A stretch of DNA of 64,000 nt, from assembly GCF_000471905.2 (NCBI RefSeq), contig NW_006495933.1:1037464-1101463 (forward strand). The letters run 5' to 3'. Origin of the DNA: Amborella trichopoda (Eukaryota; Streptophyta; Magnoliopsida; Amborellales; Amborellaceae). The notes under the pieces were generated by a model. It ran no database searches, was not told the origin of the DNA, and saw nothing but the letters and a program-made list of their open reading frames with translations. The position numbers were made by a program, and so were the translations under genes. This document shows, in pieces, positions 1 through 11,365 of the stretch (its first letter is position 1; the number at the start of each line of letters is the position of its first letter).

Positions 1-481
1 ATAAAATAAAGATCCTAGACGGAAATATCACTATTTATTAAAAACAAACTATTTTTCAGGAAAACAATGTCACTTACCCACAAATATTTGAGAGGGAGCT
101 TTCGATAAAAATTTGGTTCGAGAGAGGAGTTCACTGTGTTTCGACCAAAGAGAGAGAGAGATCTCAAAATTTTCTAGGGTAGGAGTGCTCACCTCCCCTA
201 TTTAAATTCTTATAACGTATTATTATATTATTTTAATAGGCTCTACCTCATACCTGAGGTGTCGCGTTAAGAGTCTGTTTTTAACATATGAAAACCACGT
301 CTACTAAAGGACGTGGCAAGCAGCAAGCAAAAGTTTAAACCAAGTAAAAACTTTTGAAAATAGTGATGGTCCCCAAGGACCATCATACTCAAACAGACCA
401 TCACTTATTTGAAAGTATCATTTCTCTTTTTTTTTTCTTCTTTTTTTTTTTCTTTTTTTTTTTTTGAAATTTTAGGATTGT
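1..481. other. AT-rich spacer with hairpin cluster, no gene
   Basis: No coding region is supported here. The segment is AT-rich and ends in a T-rich tract (about 421-465), which would read as poly(A) on the minus strand. Several perfect short inverted repeats sit close together: ACCTCA 245-250 with TGAGGT 255-260, CCACGTC 295-301 with GACGTGG 310-316, and GATGGTCC 365-372 with GGACCATC 377-384. AGTGATGGTC 362-371 can alternatively pair with GACCATCACT 396-405. On the minus strand a TATA-like TTTAAATA lies near 200-208 ahead of purine-rich sequence, so this could be part of an unrelated retroelement LTR. That identification is a guess. Confidence 0.4.
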
Positions 482-1728
482 TACACCCAATGTAACTCTA
501 ATTGAAGGTAATTATGATTTAATTTAATTTAAAAAAATTCTAAAAATGGGTGCAAAAAGACATTTTTTCCCCTGCCTAACAATGTGTGGAATTCTAGAAC
601 AGACCCTGCTACTACCCGAGATCTTACGTGGTCTTCCATGGCTGACCCGGGGGTGTTTTGATGCTCGTTTGATCAAAATATTATTGTTTTCTTATAAGGC
701 TCAGCATCGTTTTGATTCAAACTTCAAGCCATGAATCATGTTTTTTAGCCATGATCACGAGACTGAATCTTAGATGAATCTTGAAAACTTCAAATCGATT
801 GTCTGCTTATTCCATAATGTTTCTTCATGATTTCTTTATTGAATCATACTGAGCATGCCCCCACGATCACGTTGCAACGAACGCAGCTTGATTTCGTATC
901 TGGATGAAAATTTCATCGTCTTGAGTATTTGGTCAGAATCTTGAAAGCCGGTGGAAAAAATTTGCGACAACTTTGGCGCCTTTGTGTGTGAAATCCAACC
1001 GTTCGGGCTAGAGATAACCTCGGACCTCACGCACATAATGCAGTTGGAATCGTGTCAATCGGGTATGTGAGGGTCGTGATCTGGCTTCTCGAATTAGGTG
1101 TTCTGCTACAACTTCATTCATGGATCAACGACTTTCATTTAGTTTTTCTCTTTTCTTGGGCGTCGCTACATGGCATACCACATATCGAATTGTTGGTCTT
1201 GATGAGACGAATACAGTCACCAAATTTGTGAGAGATTTGACTTGGAATGAGTGAGTTAGAGGCTTGGAAAGTGGCTGCTCGTGACTGTAAAATCAGTCAT
1301 CTTTAATGGTGCTTTGATGGAGTGAGGCCACACAGGAATAGTTTACGGCTTAACCCTTTTCGGTATTTTACGATAACTTTGTCTTGGAGTGCCTGATTAA
1401 GCCCAAACTTGACCCATTGGGGTTTTTGACTGTGTCGAATATAGTGGCGATAGTCCCATAGTTGTTTGACACACGAAAAGTATGGCTCTAATTACAGGGT
1501 CCATTTCAGGGTGTTAGAGTTGATTTTGCTAAAAATTGTTTCTTTGTGTTCAATGCCTTAGACATGTCTGATCACGATGAAACCACGTAGGTGGTCTTTT
1601 GAAGTGCTAACGAAGATATTGACAAGTTCTGGGGCCATTTCGAGACTGTTGGGAGTTTTCAATATTTTATAGGCTTTATTGACCTGCTTCCTATCAGGGA
1701 TCAAGAAGCTGAAAAATAAGTTCAAACA
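482..1728 (-). mobile_element. Ty3/gypsy (Tat-type) LTR fragment, U3 side
   Basis: This matches, in the same orientation, the U3 half of the LTRs at 5959-9378 and 42580-45877. The shared landmarks are the 'CCCCTGCCTAACAATGTG' block near 568 and the run 'GAAGCTGAAAAATAAGTTCAAACA' type end at 1728, which corresponds to the LTR 5' terminus (TGTTTGAAC on the minus strand). Only the U3 side is represented. It abuts a second LTR piece of the same orientation. Broken fossil. Confidence 0.75.
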
Positions 1729-2740
1729 ACAGCGCTAGCCATCACTGACTGTATTATGCAAAGACAAGGAAGAGGTCAATCGGCGCTGAGCGTCGCTAGC
1801 TATGGTAGACAAAGATGAGGAAGAGGACACAGTCGGCATTGAGTGTCGCCGGCTGTTGTAGACAAAGATGAGGAAGAAGACACAATCGGCACTGAACGTC
1901 GTTGATTGTGTTAGACAATGAAGAGAGAGAGAACACAGTTGGCGCTGACCTTCCCTGACTGTGTTAGAAAAAGAAGAGGGAGAAAATGTAGTCGATGTTG
2001 AGCTTCGTCAACTTTGCTAGACAGAGAAAGGAGAGAAGATGCAATCGGCATTGAGCTTCACCGACTTGTTAGATAAAGAAGAGAGAGAAGACACAGTCGG
2101 CACTGAGCTTCGCCAATTGTTCTAGACAGAAAAGAGAGAGAAGACACAGCCAACGTTGAGCTTCGCTGACTGTGTTAGTAGAGAAGAGAGAGAAACATAG
2201 TCGGTGTTGAGCTTCATCGACTGTACTAGACAGAGAAGAGAGAAGATGCAGTCAGCGTTGAGCTTCGTCGAATGTACTGGACAATGGAGAGAAAGACAAC
2301 ATAGTCGGCATTGAGCTTCACTGGCTACGTCACAGAAGGGGATAGAGGATAGGACACGGGCGGCGTTGAGCATCACCGGCCTTTTTAGGAACAGAAGAGA
2401 GAGAAAAAGAGATAGAGAAGAGAGTGAAAGAGAGATAGATATTAGAAGAAGAGAGAGAAAGATAGATAGGGACGAGAAGATGAGAGAGAAAGATATGAGG
2501 AGAGGAGAGAGAAAGAGAGATAGAGATGAGGAGTGGAGAGAAAGAGATAGAGATGAGGAGAGGAGAAAAAGAGATAGAGATGAGGAGAGGAGCGAGAAAG
2601 AGAGATATAAATGAGGAGAAGGGGGGAAAGAGAGATAGAGATTAGAAAAGAGGTGAGGAGAGAGAAATAGAAAGAAGAGGAGAGAGAAAGAGGGAGGAGA
2701 GAGAAAGAGAAAGAAGAGGAGAGAGAAAGAGGGGAGGAGA
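1729..2740 (-). repeat. LTR hairpin minisatellite, stem type CACAGTCGGC
   Basis: Tandem units of roughly 45-60 bp alternate a purine-rich spacer (GAAGAGAGAGAAGA-like on plus) with a core such as CACAGTCGGCACTGAGCTTC-GCC-ACTGTG. The core is an inverted repeat. A perfect example is AACACAGT 1932-1939 with ACTGTGTT 1958-1965. From about 2390 the array decays into (GA)n-rich simple sequence. Comparable arrays with other stem sequences occupy the same place in the other LTRs. Confidence 0.8.
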
Positions 2741-2886
2741 GAGACAGTTACCTTATCGAAGGTTACTGACCCTTTTCTTCTCTCTCCAAGACGCACCCAG
2801 AACTCAATAAGAAATTGAAACTTTATTGATTCTTCTTTGAAATGAATCGAAGGTTCTTGTTGTTTTGTACAATTCAGCTTTGCATG

Positions 2887-2895
2887 TTTCTATAG
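2887..2895 (-). promoter_or_regulatory. LTR TATA-box region
   Basis: The plus strand reads TTTCTATAG, which is CTATAGAAA on the minus strand, in the conserved context 'CCATGTTT...AATTCTATA...ACATGCA' that recurs in the other LTRs. The position between U3 and the CT-rich leader fits a core promoter. This copy is a weak TATA match. Confidence 0.45.
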
Positions 2896-3906
2896 AATTG
2901 CGTCGAAACATGGGTGGACGCTCAAAACTACTTAAAATTGAAGATAATTACAATTTAATTGAATTAAAATAGATTCTAAAGATGAGTTATGAGTGCAAAA
3001 GGACTATTTTGCCCCAGCCTAACAATGTGCGAAATTTCAAAACATTCCTTACTACTGCTCGAGAACTTGTGTGATCTTCCATGACTGATCCGGGGTTGTT
3101 CTGATGCCTGTTTAATCGAAAGATGATTGTTTTCTTGTGAGGTTCGTCATGGCGATCATTTTGAAACCAAATTCGAGCCATGAATCATGTTTTTAAGCTA
3201 TGATCATGAGACTTGAAATTTGCTTGAATCTTGAAAATTTTGGCCATCGGAGTGTGGCGTGCTGCCGCTGAATTTTCGGCAACGTTCTTCATGGATCAAT
3301 AAGTTCTTTCTAGCTTTTCTCTCTGCTTGGCCATCGTCAGGGGACGTACCACATATCAAAACGCTCGTCTTGACGAGAAGAACACATTCACCAAATTTGA
3401 GCACGATCTGACTCAAATCGAGTAAGTTATGGACGTCGGAAGTCAGTGCCCATGATTATGAAAACAACCACCTTTAATAGTGTTTTGGTGCAGGGTGGGC
3501 ACACATGAATAGTGTGCGGCCTCCCTCTTTTTGGTATTTTACCCATAACTTTGTCCTGGAGTGCCTGATTAAGTCGAAACTTGACTGATAGGGTTTTTTG
3601 ACCGTGTCGGACCAAATGGCTGTGGTCCCATAGCAATTTGATGCACCAAATATGTATTTCTAGTTATGGGGTCTATTTCAGGGTGAGGTCAATTTTTCCA
3701 AAATTGTTTCTTTATGTTCACTGCCTTAGACATAGCTGATCGCGATAAAACTTGGTAGGTAGCCTTTTGGAGTGCTGATGAAGATCTTGAGCAATTCTGG
3801 GGCCATTTTGAGACTGTCAAAAATTTCATTGTTTTGTAGGCTTTATTGACCCCCTTCTTCTTTATTCTGCATCAGGGACCAAGGTGCTGAAAAATGCATT
3901 AAAACA

Positions 3907-4832
3907 ATGGCACTAAAAGTTCAATCCCCCATTAACCCATTCATACATCACATTTTCATTATGTCATCCTACCCACCATGGATGCATAAGAGTTAAACCC
4001 ACTTACTTGGCCTCTCACGGCGCCCTTGACCTTCCCCCATGACATTTGATGGCTTTCCTTAACTCCAAGCAAAGGCTTTCCAAAAACAAAGCAGCAGCAG
4101 AGGGCTCACGCTTGAGCTTTAGAGAGAGAAGTGCGGTCGAGAAAGTTAAGAAAATGAGGGAGGCTAGCAAGAAGGGAGGGGAAGGGCTTAAGTACTCACA
4201 GTTAAGTGAAGGTCATTATAACTGATGTGTATGATTATGACAGTCGTAACACTGACACGTACAACACTGGCAAGTACAGCGCTGGCAGTGGTCACATCTT
4301 CCTTTTTCACCCGTGGCGTCAACCCACTTCTGCCTTCTCGCGTAGCAATGCTCCAATTCTCGCATGACAAATGCACCATATTTCGTGTTGAGATGCTCCA
4401 ATCCTCATGCGATGATGCTCTAGTTCTCGCACAATGATGCTCCTTCATCTTCATGCTCAGCATTACATCTGCTGCCTTCCACACTCGGCGTTAGCCCAAA
4501 CATCGTTACTCCAAACGGTGATGCCCAGGCTTCTCTGCTCTCTCCAAATCTCAGACGGTGCTACCTCATGTTGTGCACAACATTACTCCTTACGCTCGGG
4601 GTGATGCCTCTAATATCACACGGTGTTAGTCTGGTCCATGCGTGGTGCTAGGCCTTATACCCGCAGCAATGCCCTCACTTACACATGGCGTTGCCTCCAA
4701 GTTAGTTGGACGACACTGGGCCAAAACACATGGACAACGCTATCCTCCACCCTTAGCATCGGGCATGCGCTTCCTTCTCTTTCGACTTCCATCCCTCTAC
4801 TGGTGCAAGTGATCAGGCTCAATTGAATTGTG
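3907..4832. other. non-coding, degenerate GCGTTG/CACTGG repeats
   Basis: No gene is recognised. 3907-4200 looks unique. 4240-4800 is studded with loosely repeated words such as 'ACACTGGCAAGTACAGCGCTGGCAGTGG', 'GCGTTAGCCC' and 'GGTGATGCC', with no clear fixed period. They resemble the degenerate GCGCTGG-type arrays near 11880-12000 and 48360-49680, so this is probably decayed 3' region of the same retrotransposon family. It joins integrase sequence at about 4833. Confidence 0.4.
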
Positions 4833-5740
4833 GCCCTTACATTACCACTCAACTCTACACTGTCCGTATGGCCCTTTGCCATGTGGGGTCTTGATATCAT
4901 CAGAATGATTTCATCAAAAGCCTCAAACGACCACCATTTTATATTAACGGCTACAGAGTACTTCACAAAATGGATAGAGGTCGCATCATTTGTCAAAATT
5001 GAGGGACAACATGTTGTTTGTTTCATAAAGAACAACATTGTATTCAAATTCGGTGTTCTTGTGTCCATCATTACTGACAATAAATCCAACTTCAGTAATG
5101 AAAAGGTCACTAAGGTATGCAAAACGTTCAAGATAACGCAAAAATTCTCCGCACATTACTATCCTCAAGGAAACAGACAAGCAGAGGCCACGAACAAAGG
5201 ACTTCTCAAGGTTATGACAAAATAATAGAAGGTGGCAGAGATTGGCACGAAAAGCTAAATGACACGCTATGGGCTTACCGACCAACTGAGAAGAATCCTA
5301 TTGGCATGACCCCATACTCATTAGTGTATGATTTGGAGGTTGTGCTACCCATTGAAGTCGAGATACCATCTCTCCGAGTGCTCATTCATAAAGATTTAGA
5401 TGAGGAACAAAAGATCGAAGCACGAGTTGCTGCCCTCGATACTTTAGATAAAAGACTACTACAAGCAACACAAAATATTGTTGTTTACTAGTGTAGAATC
5501 GAGAGGGCATATCAAGGAAAAGTTGTTCCTCGACAGTTCAGAGAAGGAGACATGGTACTCAAGATAATCTTCCACATTCCTACAAATCGACACCCTTTAA
5601 GTAAGTTCAAACCTAATTGGGATGGGCCATTCGTGGTTATCCAAGTGCACGCAAGCAATTCTTGCAAGATAAAAAATCAGGAGGGGTACAAACTCAACGA
5701 TTCCATTAATAAGAAGTTTCTCAGAAAAAACTACCCGTAA
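4833..5740 (+). pseudogene. Ty3/gypsy integrase, core to C-terminus (fossil)
   Basis: Remnant of the integrase part of a retrotransposon pol polyprotein, the enzyme that inserts the cDNA into host DNA. The reading contains the catalytic-core signatures WPFAMWGLDII, TEYFTKWIE, SIITDN and HYYPQGNRQAEATNK. They are followed by the typical 'WHEKLNDTLWAYRPTEKNPIGMTPYSLVY' style segment and a C-terminal 'PNWDGPFVV...KNYP' end (last part 5552-5740). It is the plus-strand counterpart of the minus-strand integrase at 50350-51640. It is followed by 218 bp of A-rich sequence and then by an LTR in the opposite orientation. The copy is broken, with several breaks. Confidence 0.85.
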
Positions 5741-5958
5741 TGGGCTCAAAAGCATGGTGAAAACCTGAAAAGGCAACACAAAGAAAAACAAAAAAAAATA
5801 AAAAAATGGACGTGGTGAAAACCTGAAAAGATATCACGGGTAAAAAAAAAAAAGAATAAAAAATATCTAAGAAGGAGCTTCCTCAAGTACAAACAAGTAT
5901 CTGCGAGTAACAATAGTATTGCACAAGCAAAACACTCAAGTACAAACAAGTACTTGCT
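5741..5958 (+). other. post-pol A-rich segment with an 18-bp direct repeat
   Basis: A-rich sequence following the end of the integrase frame. It contains the paired phrase 'GGTGAAAACCTGAAAAG' (near 5756 and 5815) and a perfect 18-bp direct repeat, CTCAAGTACAAACAAGTA, at 5882-5899 and 5935-5952. The minus-oriented LTR begins immediately after the second copy. No gene. Confidence 0.6.
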
Positions 5959-6779
5959 TGTTAGGAGCCTCGATCTCACCCTCCGGATCTGGATGATCTA
6001 GCGGCACATGTCTCAGGTTTTGGGGGAACCCAGATCTTTGAGATCGCTCTCTTGAGATCCTTACTTAGAAGTAAGGGCAGGTATACCAACCGATGATAGA
6101 GGAATTTAAGGATGGTTTGGGTCTTACTTAGGCTGGCTCACCTGCGCGCCCTCTTAGATCATGAAGAAAGCCCCTCAGTTCTACAACTGGTTTGATATCG
6201 CCTTCCTTGGTCAGTATTCTCTTATTTCTGCAATCACACACACATGATTAATTTTACAAGACAAGTGGACCGAGGACCCCACCTTGTCCTTGGGCGGATG
6301 TACATAGGTGTGCACATTCAAAGGACAAAAGAAAAGAAATGATGAAATGAGGGTTGCGAGAAGGAAGAAGAGAGAAGAAGAAGAAATGAAAGAGACATTT
6401 GACTGGGCGACTAGCCTGGCACAGTGGCTAGATTGACATGATGATTAACCTGACGTGGTAGCAAGACGGGCATAGTAACGTAAAATGACACCGCGGCAAT
6501 ATTACTCGACGACATAACACCAGCATTGACCAGCCTGGCACAATGGCTAGTTCGACATGGCAGTAAGACGGGCATGGTAACATAGACTGGCACGACGACA
6601 GTACTGCTCGACGACGAGACTACTGTGACAGTGCTAAACTTATCCCTTGGTCAAATGAGAGAGGAAGAAGAAGAGGAAAGAGGGAGATAAGGGATAAGAA
6701 AAGCAGAGAGAGAAAGAGAGAGAGAAGAGAGAAATAGGTGAGAAGAGAAAGAGAGAGAAGAGAGAAATAGGAGAGAAGA

Positions 6780-7760
6780 TAAAGAAGAGAGAGAAAGAAC
6801 ATGGACAATGATGGACTTCTGCCGTTCATGACAGAGGAAAGAGGAGCGAGAAAGAATATGGATGACGATGAACTTCCGTCATTCATGACCGAGGAAAGAG
6901 ATAACAGTGAGAAATGAATGTCATGCACGGCAATGAGCATCGCCGTGCACCACATGAAAAAGGGAAATTTGGATAGAGGTCGAGCCCGCCACTCAGGTTA
7001 GGGCCCAGCTCACTGTCCATATTTCCAAAAGATGAAGGAAGGCTGAGAACCTCATATTCGGCGATGAGCATTGCCGTGCACGAATGGAGGGGAAAGAGAA
7101 AAGGAATATTAGGTGAGAGAAAGAAAGTCAGAGAGAGAGTTTTAGGGAAGAGAAAGAAGAAAAGGAAAGAGGAGAGGAAAGAGGTACACACGGCACTGCC
7201 ACAGCCGTGAGTGTCAGAGAAAGAAGAAAACAGAAAGAGAAATTCATGCACAGCATTGCCATCTCTATGCATGTTCAGATAGAGAGTGATAGAGAGAAAG
7301 ATAGAGCAGAGAGAAGAAAGTAGAGAAAGAGATTCGTGTACAACGTTTCCATTGTCGTGCATGTTCAGACAGAGACAGAGAGAAGGATAGAGCAGAGAGA
7401 GAATGGAGAAAAGGATATTCGTGCATGGCATTGCCATCACCGTGCATGTTTAGACAGAGAGAGATAGAGAGAAGGATAGAGAAGATATAAGAAGGGAGAG
7501 ATGAAAATGCACATAGCGTTGCCACCACCATGTGTGTGAGATAGAGAAAATAAAATAGTGAGAGAGGTTCGTGCATGGTGCTGCCATCTCCATGCACATT
7601 CAATCAGAGAGACACAGAGAGAAAGATCGAGAAGAAGAAGAAAGAGAGAGAATGGGACACACACAGTGCTGCCATCGCCGTGCGGGTTAAAGAATGAGAA
7701 GCAAGAAGATGACATGCATGGCTCTGCCACAGCCATGTGGGGTCACTGAGAAGAAGAGAG
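6780..7760 (-). repeat. LTR hairpin minisatellite, stem type GTGCACGGC/GTGCATGG
   Basis: Tandem units of about 60-65 bp: purine-rich AGAGAGAGAAAGAG spacers alternating with a core such as GTGCATGGCATTGCCATCACCGTGCATG. Perfect stems include TGCACGGC 6924-6931 with GCCGTGCA 6942-6949, and GTGCATGG 7571-7578 with CCATGCAC 7590-7597. The array sits in the same LTR position as the arrays at 1729, 20870, 38640, 43430 and 61012. Open frames inside it are low-complexity artefacts. Confidence 0.8.
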
Positions 7761-8059
7761 AGAAGCCAAGAAAAGAAGAAGAAAGTAAAGAGAGAGGAAG
7801 TAAGAGAGAGAAAAAATATGGAGAGAGGAAGATAGAGATGAGGAGGAGAGAGAAAGAGAGACGAGAGGAGGACAGAAAGAGAGAGAAGAGAGAAGGAGAG
7901 TGAAAATTACCTTGTCGAAGGGTATCAACCCTTTTTTATCTCTCCTCTCTTTCTTTCCAAGACACACCCATGAATTCAATGAAGAAACATGAACTTTATT
8001 GATCAATTGAAAATCTGACGGGGATCCAAGGAAGAACCCTTTACAGTTACGTTAGCATG

Positions 8060-8067
8060 TATTTATA
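8060..8067 (-). promoter_or_regulatory. LTR TATA box
   Basis: The plus strand reads TATTTATA, which is TATAAATA on the minus strand. Upstream on that strand is the conserved phrase CCATGTTTGGGCCCAATTC. Downstream is ATCAATAAA, a possible poly(A) signal, and then the CT-rich leader. The same arrangement recurs in five other LTRs of the window. Confidence 0.65.
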
Positions 8068-9378
8068 GAATTGGGCCCAAACATGGGGGATACCCAAAAA
8101 CTATCTCAATTGATGATAATTATAATTCTTTTTAATTAAAATTAATTCTAAAAATAGGTGCAAAATGACTGTTTTTCCCCTGCCTAACAATTCGTAAAAT
8201 TTCAAGCAGTCCCTGCTGCTGCCCTAGAATATATGTGATCTTTCGTGGATGATCTAGGGTTGCTCTGGTGCCAGTTTGTCCGAAAGATGATTGTCTTTTT
8301 GTAGGGCTCAACATGGCGATTGATTTGATACCATCTTCGAGCCATGGATCGTGTTCTTAAGGCACGATCAAGCGACTTGAAATTTGAATAAATCTTGAAA
8401 ATTTTGGATAGATAGTCTGCTCATTTCTTGATGTTTTTTTGCGATTTCTTTGATGGATCACACTAAGCATTCCTTCATAATCGCGTGGCAACAAATGCAA
8501 CTCGATTTCGTGTCCGGACGAAGATTTCACAACTTTTGGGTTTTGACATAAAACTGGAATTTCGACGCCAAAATTTGTAGTCAATTTGTTGGCTTCTTAT
8601 GCAAAATCTAGCCATTCATCATGTATGAAATTCGGACCTGAGATAGCCATGGACTTTACGCACATGATGGAACTGGTTTCACGTCAATCCGATTCGTGGG
8701 TGCCCTGATTTGGCCTCTCAAGCAAGGTGTGTCGCTGCTGATTTTCCTGTAATGTTTTCCCGGATCAACAACTTATCTCTGGATTTTCTCCTTGGTCAAG
8801 CCTCGTCATGGAGCATGCCACCTATCGAAATTCTTGTCTTGACGAGATAAATACGCTGACAAAATTTGAGAGCTGTCTGACTCAGGATGAATGAGATATG
8901 GATCCCAAAAATCACTACCCAAGACTGTAAAAATAGTCACCTTTAATGGTGATTTGGTGCAGGGAGGGAACACGGGAATAGTGTGTGGCCTACCCCTTTT
9001 TGGTCCTTTACCTATAACGTTATTCTGGAGTGTCTAATGAAGCTGAAACTTGACCCATAGGGGTGTCCAACGGTGCCAGATCCAATGGTGGTGGTCCCAC
9101 AACAATTTGATGCACCAAAAATAGAGCTCTAGTTACGCGGTCCATTTTAGGGTGCAAGAGACTGATTTTTCCAAAATTGTTTCTTTGTCTGCACTACCTT
9201 AGATATGTCGATTGCAACAAAACTTAGCAGGTGGCCTTTTGAAGTGCTTGAGAACATTTTAAGTTGTTCTGGGGCAATTCTGAGATTGTCAAGAATTCCA
9301 CTGTAATTCAAGCTTTATTGACCGGCTTCCATTTTATTCTGCATCAGAGACCAAGGTGTTGAAAAATGTCTTCAAACA

Positions 9379-10890
9379 GCTTACTCCACCGAATGTTGTG
9401 CTTCGAGAGAAGTGACAAGGACAACATTTAGAAAATTTCCTTCAGCTTTATTACTTTTTTCTTCCTAGCCACGGGACCACGTGAATGTCGGGGAGATTTA
9501 CGCAATGTTGTAACTGGGATGCTCAGACGTTTGGATGCAATGTAAAGGTCCATTCATGGAGACTTTAGAAGGAGAAGAGACTTTTTTTAGGGATCCTGTC
9601 GAAGTCCTCACCTCAAGGGATTAATTGTGATTTTGACAGTTGAGGATTGTACGGACCTCATTGGTCAGAATCAAGCCCGTCTGGCAGTCGAGTGCCATGC
9701 TGAAGGGCATTTTGTCCAATTGGGTCTAGGTGTGTTTGTTTCGTTTTTTGTGCTGTTGAAGGGCATTTGGTTGGCATCTATTTGCGTGGTGCACCAGATT
9801 ATACTTGGTGGGCAGGGTACCTTAGTTTATCTAGGTGACCAGTTGTGGGTATAACCCCTGCCTACTGCTTGCAGTTTTGTTTACATAACAGGTACAAGTT
9901 CTGGTCGGCTTTGGCCTTCTTGGAGCGTCTTTAGCATTTTGGAGTTTTTTTTGTGACCTCGTGGGAATAATGCTCTTCCTCATGAGACTTGTGTTGCCTT
10001 CTTGGAGAGTTTTCTATCTTTCGAGTCCTTTTGGTAAATGGACTCAGGCCATCAAAATCTTGCTTGATGCTCGTATCTTTTTATCTTGGTATTGTGACAC
10101 CAGGGGTTTTTCTCTTTAGAATGTGGGCTAAAGCCGCCGGTTGAGGCGAGTGCTGCGTCAACCTATTGATTGGTCCAAATGTCCTTTGCGGATTTTCACT
10201 TGGACTTGGGAAACAGCATCGTAGAGACGGTTATCACCAGCTGCCTTTTATTTGGGGCTCTTTTACCCATGACCTCTCGGCCATGTCCACCTTTATTTTT
10301 CCATTCTTACTCACGGAGCCCTTTTCGATTTTCACCGTGCCCAGGTTTTTGTTTTCACGGAACTCTTTTACTCATGTGTTTGTGACCATGCCCGTCCGTC
10401 ATTTTTACTCATGGTGTTCCCTTGTCCAGGTATACACCATGCCCGTTATTTTTCTCTCTTCTTTTGTGGAGGCGTGTTTAGGGTCATGCCTTCGGGATCT
10501 GTGCGAAGCAGTTTAATGTCATGCAACCAGGATGTGCACTATAGTTTTAAGTTCATATAGCTTGGACTATGGTGGAGATGGATAGCAGTCTGTTGAGGCC
10601 ATGGAGTGAGTGAGGTGGTGGTTTTGACTCACTTTTGGGGAAATGGCATGAGGCTACCTATGTAAGATGGATGATGGATGAATCGAAGGCAAAAAAGTGG
10701 TGACCCACTAACTAACGGCGAGTATGGGTGGCAGGATGGCTCGCCATTTTATGAGCACGGGTGAGACTCAATGGGGAATGATGAATGATAATGGAGGAAG
10801 ATGGATTTACTGGGGAGGTGTTGAAGGTGATGTGTGCACACAGATGGGTCGGTTAGGGAATACGTGCGTGAAGATGCACGTAAAGGTGTG
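9379..10890 (-). mobile_element. 3' region of the minus element, LTR-proximal block
   Basis: Conserved non-coding block between the tandem arrays and the 3' LTR. It aligns by eye with 45878-47470 in the same orientation and with 57600-59283 in reverse. Landmarks are AATGTTGTGCTTCGAGAGA at the LTR side, 'GGACCACGTGAA', and 'GGTCATGCCTTCGGGA' near 10490 and 10915. 10265-10460 holds hairpin units such as CATGGTG 10410-10416 with CACCATG 10435-10441. An open frame at 10166-10516 is partly shared with 46542-46967, but I see no recognisable domain and do not call it a gene. Confidence 0.7.
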
Positions 10891-10894
10891 CAAG

Positions 10895-11365
10895 TGTGTG
10901 AGGTATGTTTAAGGTCATGCCTTCGGGACCTGTGCAAAACAGTTTAACGTCATGTCGTCAGGTACTATGGTTTAATGTCATATACCTTGGACCATGGTTA
11001 TGTAGTTTAGAGTCATGCAACTATGACCATGCAGTTTAAGGTCGTGCAACTAGACGTCTACTACAGTTTAAGGTCATATAGTTTGGACCATGTTGCTCAG
11101 CCTTTTAATGTCATGCGGTAAAGACGTGCACTATGGTTTAAGGTCATATAGCTTGGACCATGGCTATGCAATTTAAAGTCATGCAGCTAGGACCATTCAA
11201 TTTAAGGTCATGCAACTAGACCTTCGCTACAGTCTAATGTCATGTAGTTTAAACCATGGTGTTTAAGGTCGTGCATCTAGATCAAGGTTGTGCAGTTTAA
11301 GGTGATGCAACACGAACCAAGGCTGTACAGTTTAAGGTCATGCAGCTCAAACCAAGGCCTTGGGT
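10895..11365 (-). repeat. tandem array 'GTTTAAGGTCATGCAACTAG'
   Basis: Degenerate tandem repeat with a basic unit of about 30 bp, built on the phrase GTTTAAGGTCATGCAACTAG followed by GACC and a variable word (CTTCGCTACA, ATGGTTATG). The same array family appears at 27576-28150, 47030-47950 and, reversed, at 56930-58200. It belongs to the 3' region of the retrotransposon family. Confidence 0.85.

Larger units (their letters stand above)
1729..3906 (-). mobile_element. Ty3/gypsy (Tat-type) LTR fragment, array plus U3
   Basis: This is a second minus-oriented LTR piece of the same family. From left to right it holds the hairpin minisatellite (1729-2740), a block 'TTACCTTATCGAAGGTTACTGACCC' type at 2749-2773, the TATA region (2887-2895) and the U3 half, ending in AAAACA at 3906. 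The segment matches 6780-9378 in order and orientation. Long open frames inside it come from GA-rich simple sequence and are not genes. Confidence 0.75.
5959..9378 (-). mobile_element. Tat-type LTR, nearly full length (3' LTR of a minus element)
   Basis: On plus it runs from TGTTAGGAGCC, the complement of the LTR 3' end, to TCAAACA, the complement of the 5' end TGTTTGA. It is about 3.42 kb. Parts from left to right: conserved U5 end with 'GAGATCGCTCTCTTGAGA' and 'GGCTGGCTCACCTGCGCGCCCTCTTAGATC'; a ~110-bp block present twice (about 6400-6610); the hairpin minisatellite (6780-7760); the TATA region (8060); and U3 (8100-9378). The internal sequence to its right (CTTACTCCACCGAATGTTGTGC) matches what adjoins the LTRs at 45877 and 59284. 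This makes it the 3' LTR of an element whose body lies to the right. Confidence 0.85.

Noticed and set aside
2122-2796. 224-codon open frame, Ser/Leu/Phe-rich
   Set aside because: It is a translation of (CT)n simple sequence and the hairpin array in the LTR, on a region with no domain or codon signal.
10166-10516. 116-codon frame partly similar to one at 46542-46967 and to a minus frame at 58352-58540
   Set aside because: Similarity reflects homologous 3' regions; frames slip relative to each other inside the alignable part, and no domain is seen.
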